Assembly (NCBI RefSeq): GCF_016859285.1
Contig: NC_053400.1
Coordinates: 22,277,001 to 22,341,000 of the forward strand
Origin: Xiphias gladius
Taxonomy: Eukaryota > Chordata > Actinopteri > Istiophoriformes > Xiphiidae
Direction of reading: 5' to 3'
DNA: 64,000 nt
The notes beneath the pieces were generated by a model. It was not told the DNA's origin, did not search any database, and saw only the letters and a list, made by a program, of their open reading frames with translations. Position numbers and translations under genes: made by a program. This document shows, one piece after another, positions 36,801 through 49,870 of this stretch. How positions within the stretch are numbered: the first letter of the stretch is position 1; each line of letters starts with the position of its first letter.

Positions 36801-37801
36801 CGAGATTTATTCTAATAAAATGAAATGTAAAGTAAGAGATGGATGGAGTTTTGACACTGTGAAAAAACATGAAAACAGCACTCAAGTCAGTCAAATCCAA
36901 AACATAACAGATCCTACCTTGCTTTTGAGTATTCTGTCAATGTAAGCCTCATGTTTATTGTGTCTATAAAAAGGTTTGGGCAGTTTGGGAAATGCCTTTT
37001 TTTCTCTCTCTCTTTTTTGCAGTAACTCATAAGAAACATCAATGAAAGGAAAAGTCAAGTTCTAGAAAATTTTACTGTCTATCTAAATAATACTTGTTTT
37101 CCGAATATTTTAATGGTTCAATAAAATTTAATGGGTTCATCTGGTACTGTGGGGAGCTGGGCATTGTTACTACCTTTCTCATCAAAGGAAAAGTGTGGTG
37201 ACCATAGCGTACGTTTGTGTCTGTGTACGTGCACACACTAGCTTGTGTGTGTGTGTGTGTGTACCTGACAGCAGGGTTTCACCAGGGTAGAGTTCATCTC
37301 GCAGACAAACGCCATTTCTGATGGAGAACTCCTGGAGGCTCCTCTTCACCTGAGGGATCTGAGCTGTGGCCAGCAGCCAGCGGGGAGACTCGGGAAACAC
37401 TGACGCACAGCTGAGGAAAACAACTCTTTTTATCATATTTTAGAGAGTTACGAGGGTGAAAAGGTGAACACACTCACAAATTTTATAATATCATATCATA
37501 TCATATCTCATATCATATCATGTGTGTGTTTATGTGTAAATATACGAGGCATCAGCATACCTGTGTTTTCATCAAACTTGCCCAGACATTTAACATCTTT
37601 AGTTGAGTTCAGAGTTAATAGCCATGGCACTTGAGCGCAGGATATGTTTATGATTTATAAGTTACTCATACAAACTCGAGACTGGAGAAAAGGCCTTATT
37701 ACTGGATTGAAATACAGACACTCACTTCTTTGACGACTTCAAGGTTGTATAATACTTCTAAATTTTTTAATTAGGTGTATGCGTGTGTATGCGTATGCAT
37801 G

Positions 37802-37855
<54 letters not shown>

Positions 37856-40800
37856 ATAACTGCTTTGTGTCACTGAACAGTCTTGTGGTGTCTCTTGTAA
37901 AAAGCATTCTTGGGCTCAATGGGACTTCCTGACTATGTAACTAAATTAATCCTGAGTAGTGTTGACAAGAATTTTCCAAGTAGGATTTTGTCGGTTCACA
38001 TGTGTTTATACGATATTTCAGATTAGGCTGTTAGAAAGTGTGACCTTGAAACAGGACCAGACAAACTGCAGGCATGTCAAATGTACTTATCAAATTATGT
38101 CACGATGTGAGACTGGTGCCGAGCACCACTGCAAAATAATAAGCTTCCCTTAATGCTTCACCAGATATACACACGGTCCACCTACACACTGCAAAAATAT
38201 TGCCACCTGACTCACCACCAATAGGACAGCAGCAGGAGCAGAGGCAAAGTGGCCACAGCCTGGAGAATGGGCCAATCACGGCACAGAACAGCGATGCCCG
38301 GCAACAGCAGCTCCGCGAACACGGCAAAGAAGCCACTGACCATGGCAACCATGAGACGATGGGGAGGGTCACACAGCTCCAACCCTGGGAAAACGATGGG
38401 AACAGAGAGTGAGGACAGACAGATAACATCAAAACACAGCTGAAGTAAAACTAATACATTTGGCAAAAACCAATCCATTTCCTGTCAGGACATGAACACT
38501 GACACACAAAGTTACTGGTTGTTGCAGTATGTGTCTTTCTTGGATGATTAAAACTTCATGTCAGCACAGGTTATGTGTGTGGTTAGTATTAGTGATGAAG
38601 GCACCTGCATTTATTTCATACGGTATACTAAAATTTGGGGTCTACTGTAGGTCCCACCCACCTGCACAACCATCTCCCTACGCTTTCTTTTTTATTTTTA
38701 AGAGACATAAATGGCAACAGAAACAAAACAGTAACAACAAAAAGCAATAAACACAAAGTAAAACATATTCAAAGAAAGAAACGGCAGCAACAAATCCAGA
38801 CAGAAACACAAAATCAAACTTAGAAGGCCACATATCAATAGACATACAGTATCTCATATACAGTAGCACCAGACCTACTGTAGTCCTACTGTTATCTTCT
38901 TAATAACATAATTAGATAATGAGAAATAAACAACATGAAAGGGCATTCAAGATCCGTTTTTCTCAAATACAAATTAATGGAATTTTTGTACAGAAGTATA
39001 ACGTATAAAATGGAGAAGTTAAAAAACATATTTTCTAGTATTTTTTCATTAAACTTAATGAACTTACAGTTACTTCGCTGACAAGCACAAATTACCATAT
39101 AAAACAAGCTCATCTTTAACAGTTTAATGTTAGCATTAAGTTGGGTCCTACTCTGTTTTATTACACACCTTGTTAATGTTAAAATGTTAGTTAGTTACAA
39201 GTGTCTTTATAAAAGACTGAGGATAAAGTTATATCTGCCCAGTAAGACCTGAACATTTCACTCTTTGTGTGGCTTTCTTGGATTTGTCTTCACTTATAGA
39301 AGATTTTTTTTTTTAAAACATAAAAGATACTGTTGTCTTCTTATTCTGAACAAAAATTAACTGTAAAAGTAGTACCCTGTTTTCTATTGTTGTTTTGTAT
39401 CAGAAAAGGAAGTCCCGCATCTCACGTATGGAGACCCTACTCTCATCCCAGCGGCTCACAGACCTGGGGCTCACAGATGTGAGGTCCACAGCTGGACATT
39501 CTTGCACAAACTTGGTTCCTCAGAACAGGCTAATCGAATGTCCTACAATGTGGAGTCTAAATCTATTTGCTGGTTTAAAGCAAACCAAAATTCTGCACAC
39601 TATCTGAAGAAACACAAATCCAAGGTTCAACAGTCTAGATAAAGCAGCTAGGAGATAAAGCAGTCTGAACCCCAGGTACTACTACTCCTACTACCAAGTG
39701 CTGTGTGAGTTTCTGCTGAACTTAAACTTCCTTTCCCCACAGCCCTGACCCCCCCCCCCCGAACTTCCTTGCCTACAGTTCTGTCCTGCTATTGTTTTCT
39801 CCTCTCTGTTGAGGAGCAGCGCTGGCAGGACATCACAGTGAAACATTTCTCTCAGGCCCTCATCCTGCCAGCTCAACATCAGCCTAACCTTAAAAAACAA
39901 CAACAACAACAACAGGACTCAATCTAACCCTGACCTCGCAGGAATGTGGGAGTATGTTCGTATGCCAAAAACAGGAAAAGTGTATGTGTGTGTGTGTATA
40001 TTTCAGCTGGAACCACTTTAGCGCTCTACTACCTAGTATCGCCCCCTCCCACGCAGGAATGTGTACTGTTTCTGCAAACGCTCGTGTAATTGCATTCCCA
40101 TGCTGCTTCACTCTTGTGTCAGACTGTTCCAGAAAGAAAGTGTGAAGTGTATTTGATACACTATGCATCCCTACCAGCCAGAGACATCTCCCCAGAGAAA
40201 GAGTCATGCGGGAAGACAGGCAGCTCAAGATTTGTCACAGAGAGAGGACAGCTGAGAGGTAGAGGTAAGGAAAAAAACCCATCCAGCTGCCTGCTGTCAG
40301 TCAGGGCTCAGCACAACAGACTTCAGTTAGTCATCAGCTGAAATCCCCACACACTGCTGTACAGTCATACACTCCCGTGCAAAGCAGTAATCTAAGTCAG
40401 TATCTGTCATTTTACATGTTTTACATTCAAACATGTAGCTTATAGCACTGGTCCTCCAGTTCGTATGACATTTGACTAAAAAACCTAGAGCACTACAGTG
40501 TGTCCCAATTCCACTCTACACACGAATTGCGTACAGTATATGTATATTACATATTAACACACAGAACCGTTTCACACCAAGCGGAAATGATACAATATAT
40601 GCATGTCAGTCAAATGCACCAATCCTCATTAAATTAAACCATTTTTGATATTATTTGTAGTTTTCTTTTTTTGCGCTAGCTATTTAATATATTTACTCAG
40701 AAATTACTTCTCTAATGCCTTCAAATTTACAAGAAATCCACAGGGAAAAAAATGCAGCAAGTAATGCTTTATTTTGGAAAACTACTCCTGCTGCGTGCAC

Positions 40801-43800
40801 CACAAAATCATTTCCTATTGACTGATGTCTTCGTTTAAAACAGCACGAGTCCGTTTGGCTGCGCTGTAAACGGACACATGTTTCTGACAAGGCAGTTGCT
40901 CAGTGTTTGCTGCACTTGCTTTTACAGTGACCACAGGTGTCACTAAACCACAAAGGACTGAAATCTTAAGGACAACAACTTTACACAAGACAGACAGACA
41001 TCAAAATGTTTTTCGAAGGATTTAATAGTTTGTTTGTTTTTTTGCTTTATGGAAGTGTTCACAAAGCTGTTACCAGCATCCATAACTAGTTTTAATTGTT
41101 AATTGTAATTTTTTGCAGTTGTGCGTAGCTCCTACATTTCCCTTGTGCACTGCACTGTGGAACAATAGTTCAACAACTTCTGTGGTTGTGAAAATGCACC
41201 TTATTTTTCGACAATGTCACCAGGAATCAAAACCGCTAAATATGCATTATTTTTAAATAGAAAAAAACGATCTTATGAGTGTTCACTGGACAGTAATACA
41301 ACTGTTATGTTTGTGTCTAACGAGTCTAATTACAAAAGTATTTGTTTTCATTTTTCTTTTACTGAGAAAAACCTAAGGCCTTGGTGGTTACATCTTTGGC
41401 TCGAGGTCGGTGTGTTTGAGCCTCCTGTATTTCCTCCAAGGTAAATGCTTTGAAAAATATTTCTTCTGCTTGACAATCAGACTCAGCTGCAATTTAGTTG
41501 ATCTCTAAACAAATCCGAAACATCGGCATGACTAAAAAGGTTGAGAACGAGGTTAGAGGTTACAAATACTTTAGCTGAAATAACTACAGACTCACAGGTT
41601 TTACGCTGCAGTAGTAGCAGTTGTTGGTGAGCCATTTTTAAACTTGGTTATTGCTTTAATACAATGGATCACCAAAATCTCTATATTTCAGTGATTAACA
41701 AAACGTCACGTCTTTACGACAGACATGCATTTTTAAGTTTATCCAAAATGCTAATTGCTTTAAGATTGATTAATACAACAAGGGGGGGCTATGTCAAATT
41801 AAGTAAAATCAACAGTTTTGAAGTTGTGAAGTTTCCACTGAACAACAAAATGTATTCTGAGCATCCACCGCATGTTTTGCAGTACCATAATATCATGAAC
41901 TGGCCATTTGTCTGACTCGTGGATATAATCTGATGAAAGTAATTACATTATTTTTTGTGCTATCAGAGAACAAATGATGTAAGCTTAACAGATAACATGC
42001 ACGGCTTTATTATTAGGTCATAAGAAAAAAAACGGAGATATCACATAAAGAGATGGGATGTAATTACAGATCCCGCCCCTAATATTATGAGGTTATATTA
42101 ATTTAGCTCTGGGTCTCTTTATATACTATACTGTTCAATAAATATCGATAAAAAGTGTGCTGAATATCCTTGACACTGCTGCTGAGGTGACCAACCAACG
42201 TTCATGGTAAAATGCTATTAAATTTGATCTGAAGCTTATATCTTGCACCTAAACTTTATCAATCCTACCTGGACAAACAAACAAAAAGTATTTAAAAAGT
42301 AAGAGGAAAACAGGAATCTCACTAGTGATATAACAGAGATACTGTTAATGTCTGGCCATCTCTTATCACCTGGAACCCACAGCAGGCAAAACTATTTAGC
42401 TGTCACTACTAAATCATTGTAGCATATACGGTACATTAAAGTGACTTCAAGCAGTCTTTCAGTTGTTGTTCACGAGTTCCAGAAATCCAAAAAGAAAAGC
42501 GTCAAGTCTGACTTCAGTTGTTTGCGTTTCCCAGAATAAAGATAAGATGGTAATACAAAGCTAGGTAGGATTTTTAATTTGCTTCTGTAAGGACACGGTG
42601 GGAGTTTTCTTATCTTTGACTCATAAGATAACTCACCACTTAGCTAGGCAGAAAGGCATGTGTTGGGCTTTTTTATTCAGTATTTAGATCAGAATATGAA
42701 TGGGGTTTTTTTGTTTGTTTGTTGAGACTGAGGAAAGCACTAAAAAAAAAAAAACGTGACCACTGTGCAGTTTTTGCCAGCCTGAGAGAGCGCAATCTCA
42801 GGGCACCCAGCATGATGGCATTTCATTCCGCACTGGGAATCACTAGGGCACATTTTATCACATTATTTGACATTTACAAAACATTATATTTTCTGAAAGA
42901 GAAAACATGTTGAATGTATTAGCGCCATCTTTGGGCCAAACACAGAATGGTTGCAGCAAAACCATAAAAAGACAAATGATTTCAATTAAATTATAATAAC
43001 TGAGATAACTCTGACACAATAATGAGACCAAGACATGTGGGGTTCAAGGACTCCTCCGCTTATGAGCCTTTGACATTAACAGCAGCATCTGGATATATAG
43101 TAGTGTTTACATGTCTCTAATCTCCTCTTTACCCACCTGCTTCTTATCTTGTTTATTATTTATCACTTTTGTTTCTAACTTGCTACTCAGTAACATTTAA
43201 TTTTATATCATTTGTGAGCATTGAAATCCCTGTAACAAATATAAAAAAAAAAAGAAAAAAAGAAAAGCTTGATTTTAACAAACACGTGACATTCACATAA
43301 ACACTGTACCAGGGAATGACTCAGACTGGAGCGCAGGAATCTAAAAGTGCTCTCTGAAGTAAACAAAAAAGTGAGTCATTGAGCGTGAAGAAGCGGAGGT
43401 TGTTCTCTTTCCAATCCCCCAGAGAAGTTCATCACTGAATAAGGCTGCAGGAAGATTAACCGCAGTTAACTGTGTGCGCAGGATACTCACTGGCAATGTA
43501 CGAGGACACAAACACCCCAGCGAGCATGGCGCCTTGAGAGAGACGCAGCAGCAGAAACACCACAACGCTGCTGGAAAAACACAGCGCGACCCCTAACAGA
43601 CTGGACAGACTGATGGAGAGGAGGAAACCTCGCCGACGACCCAACCTGGAAACGAACATACACGGTCACGTGCGATCATCGCTCAGTCACAAAACTTACA
43701 CAAGTGAAATTATGGAGCCCCAACGCGTTCAATATTAAATAAGTAACTATAAAATAAAAGTCGTATAAATAAATTGTGTAAAACATATAAATAAAATAAT

Positions 43801-46800
43801 TTGTGGAATAATTTAAGAAATTACCAAAACTCTACTCATTATTATAGAATTTTATTTCATTATTCTTATTTTCATAATAACAGAGTTTTATTTTATATTA
43901 GACATATTTATTTCAAAATGCACTTCTTGAAAAGTCTTCCTTTATTTCTTAAGTGGTGTTGTCAACGCCCTCTCACCTTTCATGTCCCTTGTCTCTTGTG
44001 ATAGCAAATTCAACAACTGCTGCTAGATTTGGCCAGTTAGCACCTTTTAGCTACAGCTGAAATCTACATCTTATTATGAAAATGAATAACAAAATAACAT
44101 TTTATAGTGATAAGTTCAGGCTTAATAATTTCTTTAATTATTTCACAACTGGTTCATTTATACATATATTACAGAATTTATTCACATGTTTATTTATGTC
44201 AAATATCTTTTTTTTTTAATTTATTTAATATGGGACACCTTGGGGTTCCATATAAAATATGATTATTACTTACCAGTCGCACAATGTACCAAGGAAGATA
44301 TATCCCAGAATCCATCCCGTCATGAAGCAAATATGCTGCAAAGGGATTTTCCAGTAGTCACTGCAAACAAGGTTCCACTGCAAAGGAAGACGTAGAAGTG
44401 ACACATTCTCAGACTACAATATCAACTTGGGACAAAAAAAGTCCTCTAAAATAGAGAGCTCTGCCATTCAATTAGGTTTAAATAAAAAATTGTTCTACAT
44501 TTCATGAGCTTTAAATGAAAAGGTTTCATGTTGTTAGTGGGGATCAGTAATTTGACATATTGTACCAGCTGGCAAAACTTAGTGTGCTTTCTTTTCACTT
44601 GTTCAAAGACTAAAGGATTATATTGGTGTGTTTGTAGTTTTTTTTTTTTTTTTTAATTTCATTAAACATTAAGGCTGCTTTTATTCTTTATTTCTCTTAA
44701 CAAATTCCATGGAAAGCCCAAAACTGATAATGTTTACTTCCTGACTTCCCTACCCTGTCTGTGGCTCTCAGCCCCCAAGCTCATTGGTTCCTGCTGAGGA
44801 CATAAATCTTGAAAAATAGGTCCCAAATATATAGTTTCATTCTTAAAAAAAGAATTGGCTGGGCAGTGTAGCTTTTAGCAAATGATCCTCAAATAGAAGT
44901 AAACAGTGCATTTGCTGAGAACTATGTTCAGCTGCGGATTGATACACATTTGTCGCTCTAGCGAGTGTTTATGGCAGCAGGATGGTGTATGTGGGTTTGA
45001 CTCAAAATAAACAACACCTCCCATATTCATAGGAATAAAGTAACAGATCAACCAGTGTCACTCATTAATGTGTTTTTTTAAATATATTTTGGACCACAAT
45101 GGAGGCATATGGCACAGAGTAATAAGAAATATCAGGCTTTGAGATTTGAGACCCGGCTGCAAAACGTTGTTCATGTCTGCTTCTTTGTGTCTTTTGCTTT
45201 CTGGATTTTGAATCACTGACAACATATGCTGACAATGCACTGCTTTCTGGCAGCTGACACTCGAAATCTGATGTCACAGCATCCTTGAAAGCAACAATAG
45301 TTTTTTAATTTCATTCATGTTTCATCTCATTCCGGCTTACTTTAACCAAGCTTCGTTTCTCAACAAGTTAATTGCCATCAGCTGAAACCAGTGGCTACCT
45401 GGAGTAAAGGAAATCCAACTAAAAACTTGTGGTGTGCTTCAGAAAATGGACGGCGATAAAAATCACGTGGTTTGTTTTATATATACGGCAAACACCGGTT
45501 AACCTTAGAATGAAGTGCAACTATCTTAAATGTTTGGATAACTCGGTTTGTGGATAAAATGGGATTTGTATAATCAAAGATTTAAAAGGGTACATGAACA
45601 AATTGTCACCCACTTACTGCATTCATTGTAGTTTGACTACATAATACGCAGAGAATAGCAGGCTACCGGTCAAGACACAAACACAGAGAGATTTCTGTGA
45701 GGAAGCAGGAATGTAGATCATGTCCTTCCTAATTGAGTTAAAATGTCTGCTGACAGTGTTATTACATTAGAACAAAGTAGAGCTCAAAGTAGTCTGCCAG
45801 CAACTCTCAACTTGTTAGTACTAGTCCCTGTCTGTAAGAAAATCCCCCCCCACAATTTCTTCTCCATCTCCTTTGCTTTGCTGTCTGTGTGCAGTCATGG
45901 TGATTCACTACAGTGAGCATGTGAGCATTTTACAAATACATACGGCTACAATGTTTTGGATCAAAGTATCAAAATCAATTAGTTGCATTCAATTAATGTG
46001 ATAACTGAGAACACTATGAACAGGAAATCTTCACAGACATGAGTGAATAAAAAACAAAAACCTAAGGATATGGTCCTCCCTGCAGAAATGTTGTAATGCT
46101 CATAAAATACATGTAATGCTTTTTCTTTGACTGTCACAGATGGTGTTTAAACATAACGGTCAACTTTGAAGCTCCAGTTTGTAGTTGCTATTGGATCAAA
46201 TTTGTGACAATAGTTGCATGCACATCCAAAAAACCTAAATGGGTTTTGGGCTGGGTATCAAACCTCACTACCTTACTATATTGCTTTCTGGTAGTGATCC
46301 AAATGTGCCTGTTGCACCGAGTATCAAAGACTGTAAAGAACCAAACGCCACTATTAAATGCTTACTCAGGTTCGTACTTTTTTTTTTTTCGTTTTTAACT
46401 TGTCCTTTGAACAGACAGTTTGTGATTGTAAATTTTACCAATTGTATTGCATCACACAGAGAGGTGTTTCTGTTCTTTAAACACCTCATCTACCTTCATC
46501 GGTATAAATCGGGTGGGCAAAATAATAAAAAACACTGGTCAGGAAAATGTGGTACAGCTAGAAAGTTCAGCACCACAAGCTACAGCCTCCAAAATGACCA
46601 TAACGTTGAATCAACACCTCTTGAAGACAGTTTCAACGCAAACTGAACATTACAACTGTCATGATGGAGGATCTATTGCAGGACTGTTGTATTTGATTGC
46701 ATTATTTTTAGCCAGGTTTACCTAATAAACTGGCAAAAAAACAAAACAAACAAATTGTACAGCTTATGTTAAGGTAAATATTTATATTTTGGTATCAATA

Positions 46801-49590
46801 CTGAAACTCAGGTGTCACATTGGCACTAATATCAAAAATTCTGCCAAATGCCCAACCCTAAGGAGGACAAAAAAAAAAAAAAATCCACAAGAATACAATA
46901 GAAAGGTAGGCACACACTAGAATCAGAGCTCATTTCAATCGCCAGCGTTTCGACCCAACATAGGTCTTCCTCAGAGATAAAACATTTTTCAAGATTATTC
47001 CGATAATAATCCCTAAAGTGTTTTTCCGGGGGTGAGGGTCTACTTGTTCTGACTGCTGCTTTGCTAATGCGTTTTTCCCGTGCTTGGCATTTTGTCACAA
47101 TTTTTGAGACTTTTTGTGATTTTAACAGTGTTTGAAGCACCAGAAACTCAGGCGGCAATTGCAGTAGAAAGGTAGCCACACACTAGAATCAGTAGGTCAC
47201 AAATACAAAATGGCTACACAAGTTAGTTATTACCATGAACACCGACTGACGGTATATGTCAGCTTTAGATGAGATCTGACAGTAACCATTTTTTTTTTTT
47301 TTTTTTAAAGGCGATACAACACAGATTAGAGACATGGCCCGATTGATTTGCTACAGGGTCGCGAAGCAAACATGAACTGTTTGACCACAATTGATCAGAG
47401 TAGGGACTTCTGGCACAATTTCACCTACTTCAGGCTGCATGGAGAAGGGAAGAAAGTCTGAGAGGGTCAAAATTCCAGCATCTCTTATAGCATAAAGAAC
47501 GGCGTTAAGAGGGGCCAATGTGTTTCGTGAAGGTCTTTAAACTAGATTTCTTTTAAAGCGAGAGCCATTTTTAGGTCCTTGTAATGCAAAATGATGCCGC
47601 GCTTGAGTTGTTGTATGTAACCAGACCAATAAACTATCATCACACGGGGACTCTGGGGCTTTTGAGGACCCTTCGGGAGTCCAGAGCCTCCATTGTTCAC
47701 AGTTTGGATTCCAGCCCCGTTTACAAGGGTACAACAAGGCCAGATAGTTGTTGACTTCAAAACCTCAGTAATCTATCAAGTCTGAAAAACATGAAAACGT
47801 ATGACAAGATAATGAAATAAAAGAGTGGTCACAAGCAGATCCGCAGCAGCATCAACGCTTTAAACAATCGCACCTGAGATGACCATCCAGTTAAATCAAC
47901 GCCTCTGTCCCACAAAAAACATCATGAGCTTGAACAGTTAATAATGAAGGACTATACTCTACTCTAAGATGGTATTTTGCCCATCTTGCCCTGTGTATTT
48001 CAACACCACCAGAACACCATAGCAGTTTATTCATTTTTTTCCTTTCATAGAGTTTTCCCTTGTCCCAGCGAGGGACATCATGGGCAGAGGAAGCTGCTGT
48101 TGGTGGAGGAGGTGTTCAGGGTCTCATGAAAGGTACATGGAGGCCTCCAGACTTTCCAGCGTGACATTTTGTCATGGGGGGTTTGGGGGGGTCTCTCCTC
48201 ACTTCCAGTATCTATTTACTTGAAGCCACCATACACAGACGATAAACTGAGGAGAAGTTGAGGGTCAGTTACCCATAATGACTCTGTCCTGCTGGTCCCC
48301 CCCCCGAGGTGTTTTTTTTTATGCACGTTACAAAATACTGCACCGGGACAGATTGGGTGTGCACGTGTGAGGTGTCTGTGCCGGCACGCGTCGAGAAAGA
48401 TTTTTGTTAAGAACCTGTGAATCAATATTTGCAGACCGGGATGAGTCCTCGAGCAGAGCAAGACCAATGTGACATGACTGAAACGAGGACAAACGAGTTT
48501 CTGCTGCCAGTTTTCACCTGTTGCACACTCCACCTGGAAACCCGCCGTCCCCGCTCCAGGCCCTGGTCGCGAGCACGCAAGAGACAGTGAAGGAGGACAG
48601 GGCCTGAGAGGCCGTCGCTTGTCCACTGGCCGGTGGAAGTCCTCATCTATGGCCCAGGGACACGGCGAGCCAGACGGGAGATAGCTGACGGTGAAAGGGC
48701 GCCGACACGGCTTTAACATTCAACCCGAGCAACTGTCGACCGAGCGCTGCGAGCAGGCGTCTTCGCGAGCACGAACGCTTCCTGCGAGAGATAAACCGCC
48801 TTTTTTTTTTTTTCTCTCTCTCTCTGAGCGGAAACGCGAACGAATCAACAGTTCAGCACCAGCACCGCGAGGCCAAACACGCGTCATCGGTTGTCAAAGG
48901 GACGCAGGCGAGAAAGTTGTTTCTCTAGACTCGTGACAGTTGGTGCTAACCGACGCTCAAAAAACCGGATCCAGAACGCTGTTTTTAAACGCCGTGCTGC
49001 GCCCGCCCGCCCAGTCTCACCCCAGCCTCAAAATGTGGACACATTGATATCAGATCGCTCGGTCCTCCGGTACATCCCCGGGTCTGACCCCTACATTTCA
49101 GCTGGCACGCACACATGCCCGGACGGGGACCTGCAGGGTGGAAAGTCGGGTCTCCTACCTCGGTGACAAAGTTGCTCTGGAGCCCCGCTGCCTGGGCGTA
49201 CTCCCACCCTTTGGTGCAGGGCACCCTCTCCCGGGGCACATTTTCGGACAGGTCCGAGGTGTTGGGTGGGTACTTAAAGAGTTCGCAGTGGCTTAGCCCG
49301 GTTCCGTTCACCCAGGGGATGGCCAGGTCGAGGTATCCCTGTCTGGAGAAGTTGCTGAGGAGGAAAGTCGAGGGAAGGAGCTGCGGGTCGGGTTTGCAGT
49401 GGTACGAGTCCGGGATTAGGCTGTAAAAAACGTCGCTAAATAGATTCAGCATGACCGCCAGGTTGGGGAACCAGCTAAATACGACCACGATTCGGTTATA
49501 GCGTCCATAGCCGCCGGCGTGAGGCAAAATCTTCGTCTCATAGTCCATTTGAAGACGAGTGTTTGCGGTAACAGAAGCGTCCGTGGCCAT
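33835..49590 (-). CDS. slc22a31: SLC22-family transporter, probable slc22a31 (nine exons, 628 aa)
   Basis: Multi-pass plasma-membrane carrier of the major facilitator superfamily; substrate unknown. Exons in transcript order are 49590-49159, 44377-44274, 43645-43491, 38384-38216, 37410-37265, 35844-35736, 35486-35272, 34591-34480 and 34279-33835; all phases agree. Residues 1-144 hold the first membrane segment and the long glycosylated extracellular loop (NFS, NGT and NTS sequons, spaced Cys) typical of SLC22. The MFS loop motif is CDWLGRRRG (about 177-185) and the SLC22 signature is ESPRWLL (294-300). Hydrophobic helices recur through exon 9, followed by a long polar C-terminal tail of about 100 residues. 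The start at 49590 has a strong context (G at -3, G at +4); an in-frame ATG 18 bases upstream would add MRTRRA. The member name rests mainly on its position downstream of ankrd11 on the same strand, as in human; other atypical SLC22 members (A17, A23) are the alternatives. Confidence 0.85.
34592..35271. other. slc22a31: slc22a31 intron 7
   Basis: A 680-base intron with an A16-18 tract at about 35237-35254 near its acceptor-distal end. No embedded gene is seen. Confidence 0.7.
35845..37264. other. slc22a31: slc22a31 intron 5
   Basis: A 1.4-kb intron with a degraded hAT-like MITE at about 36422-36730 and a (GT)n run at 37243-37262 close to the exon 5 donor. Confidence 0.7.
36422..36730 (-). 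mobile_element. Degraded hAT-like MITE
   Basis: Starts 'taaagctaaaacaattagtc' and ends 'atgatcgttagtggcagtcc'. It looks like a reverse-oriented relative of the teleost MITE family at 26710-27067, with 'atttttatagaccaaatgat' inside. The flanking 8-base sequences do not match, so no target duplication remains. Confidence 0.5.
37489..37521. repeat. (TCATA)n short tandem repeat
   Basis: Imperfect run of TCATA pentanucleotides in slc22a31 intron 4. Confidence 0.8.
37804..37853. repeat. (GT)n microsatellite
   Basis: About 50 bases of GT repeat in slc22a31 intron 4. Confidence 0.95.
38385..43490. other. slc22a31: slc22a31 intron 3
   Basis: A 5.1-kb intron. It is AT-rich with A-rich tracts, an ACA-repeat at about 39898-39915 and a C-run near 39750. 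Open frames on both strands are short and unsupported; no gene or intact transposon is recognised. Confidence 0.6.
43646..44273. other. slc22a31: slc22a31 intron 2
   Basis: A 628-base, strongly AT-rich intron in which I recognise nothing else. Confidence 0.7.
46246..46860. repeat. Possible MITE with 'GGGYTGGGYAT' termini
   Basis: The left end reads TTGGGCTGGGTATCAAA and the reverse complement of the right end reads TAGGGTTGGGCATTTGG, an imperfect terminal inverted repeat. The flanking bases give no matching target duplication, and the interior includes a T10 tract. It is tentatively an old nonautonomous DNA transposon. Confidence 0.35.
46899..47192 (-). repeat. Short element bounded by 28-bp direct repeats
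   Basis: A 28-base sequence, TAGAAAGGTAG(G/C)CACACACTAG plus AATCAG, occurs at 46899-46926 and 47165-47192, 266 bases apart, with one mismatch. Between them the minus strand stays open and reads SEEDLCWVETLA near one end. This resembles a tail found after some fish retroelements, but I cannot name the family. Confidence 0.5.
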
Positions 49591-49870
49591 TGCGCGTCGA
49601 GTGCGCATCCTCCACGGAAGAGTGGCGCAGCAGCAGGTAACGAGTTGAGGGGGGGGGGGTTCACATAACAAGAGGTTCTGGGAGTGACCTGTGACACGCG
49701 TGATGGCCTCTGCAGTGACTCGCTTCTGGGTGTCCTGAGCCCAAACTGATTTCACCGAGTAAAGCAAGCAGTAGGAGCTGCGGGGAAGAAGTTGCGGGGC
49801 TTGCGTCAAAACCGAAGCGGCAGAGGCCGAGCTGTCCGAACTTTTATGGTCCCCAGTGGGGGTCAAACGC
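48380..49870. promoter_or_regulatory. slc22a31: CpG-rich island over slc22a31 exon 1
   Basis: By eye this stretch is far richer in G+C and CpG than anything else between 31 and 55 kb, and it spans the first coding exon and its flanks. It is the likely promoter region of the minus-strand transporter gene. I did not compute a CpG ratio. Confidence 0.55.

Larger units (their letters stand above)
44378..49158. other. slc22a31: slc22a31 intron 1
   Basis: A 4.8-kb intron. The distal part carries repeats (46246-47192); the part next to exon 1 is GC-rich and CpG-rich. A 167-codon open frame on the minus strand at 48216-48719 has no recognisable domain and is not called. Confidence 0.6.

Noticed and set aside
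37804..37853. GT/CA repeats considered as CRISPR-like or other structured arrays
   Set aside because: They are simple dinucleotide microsatellites without spacers.
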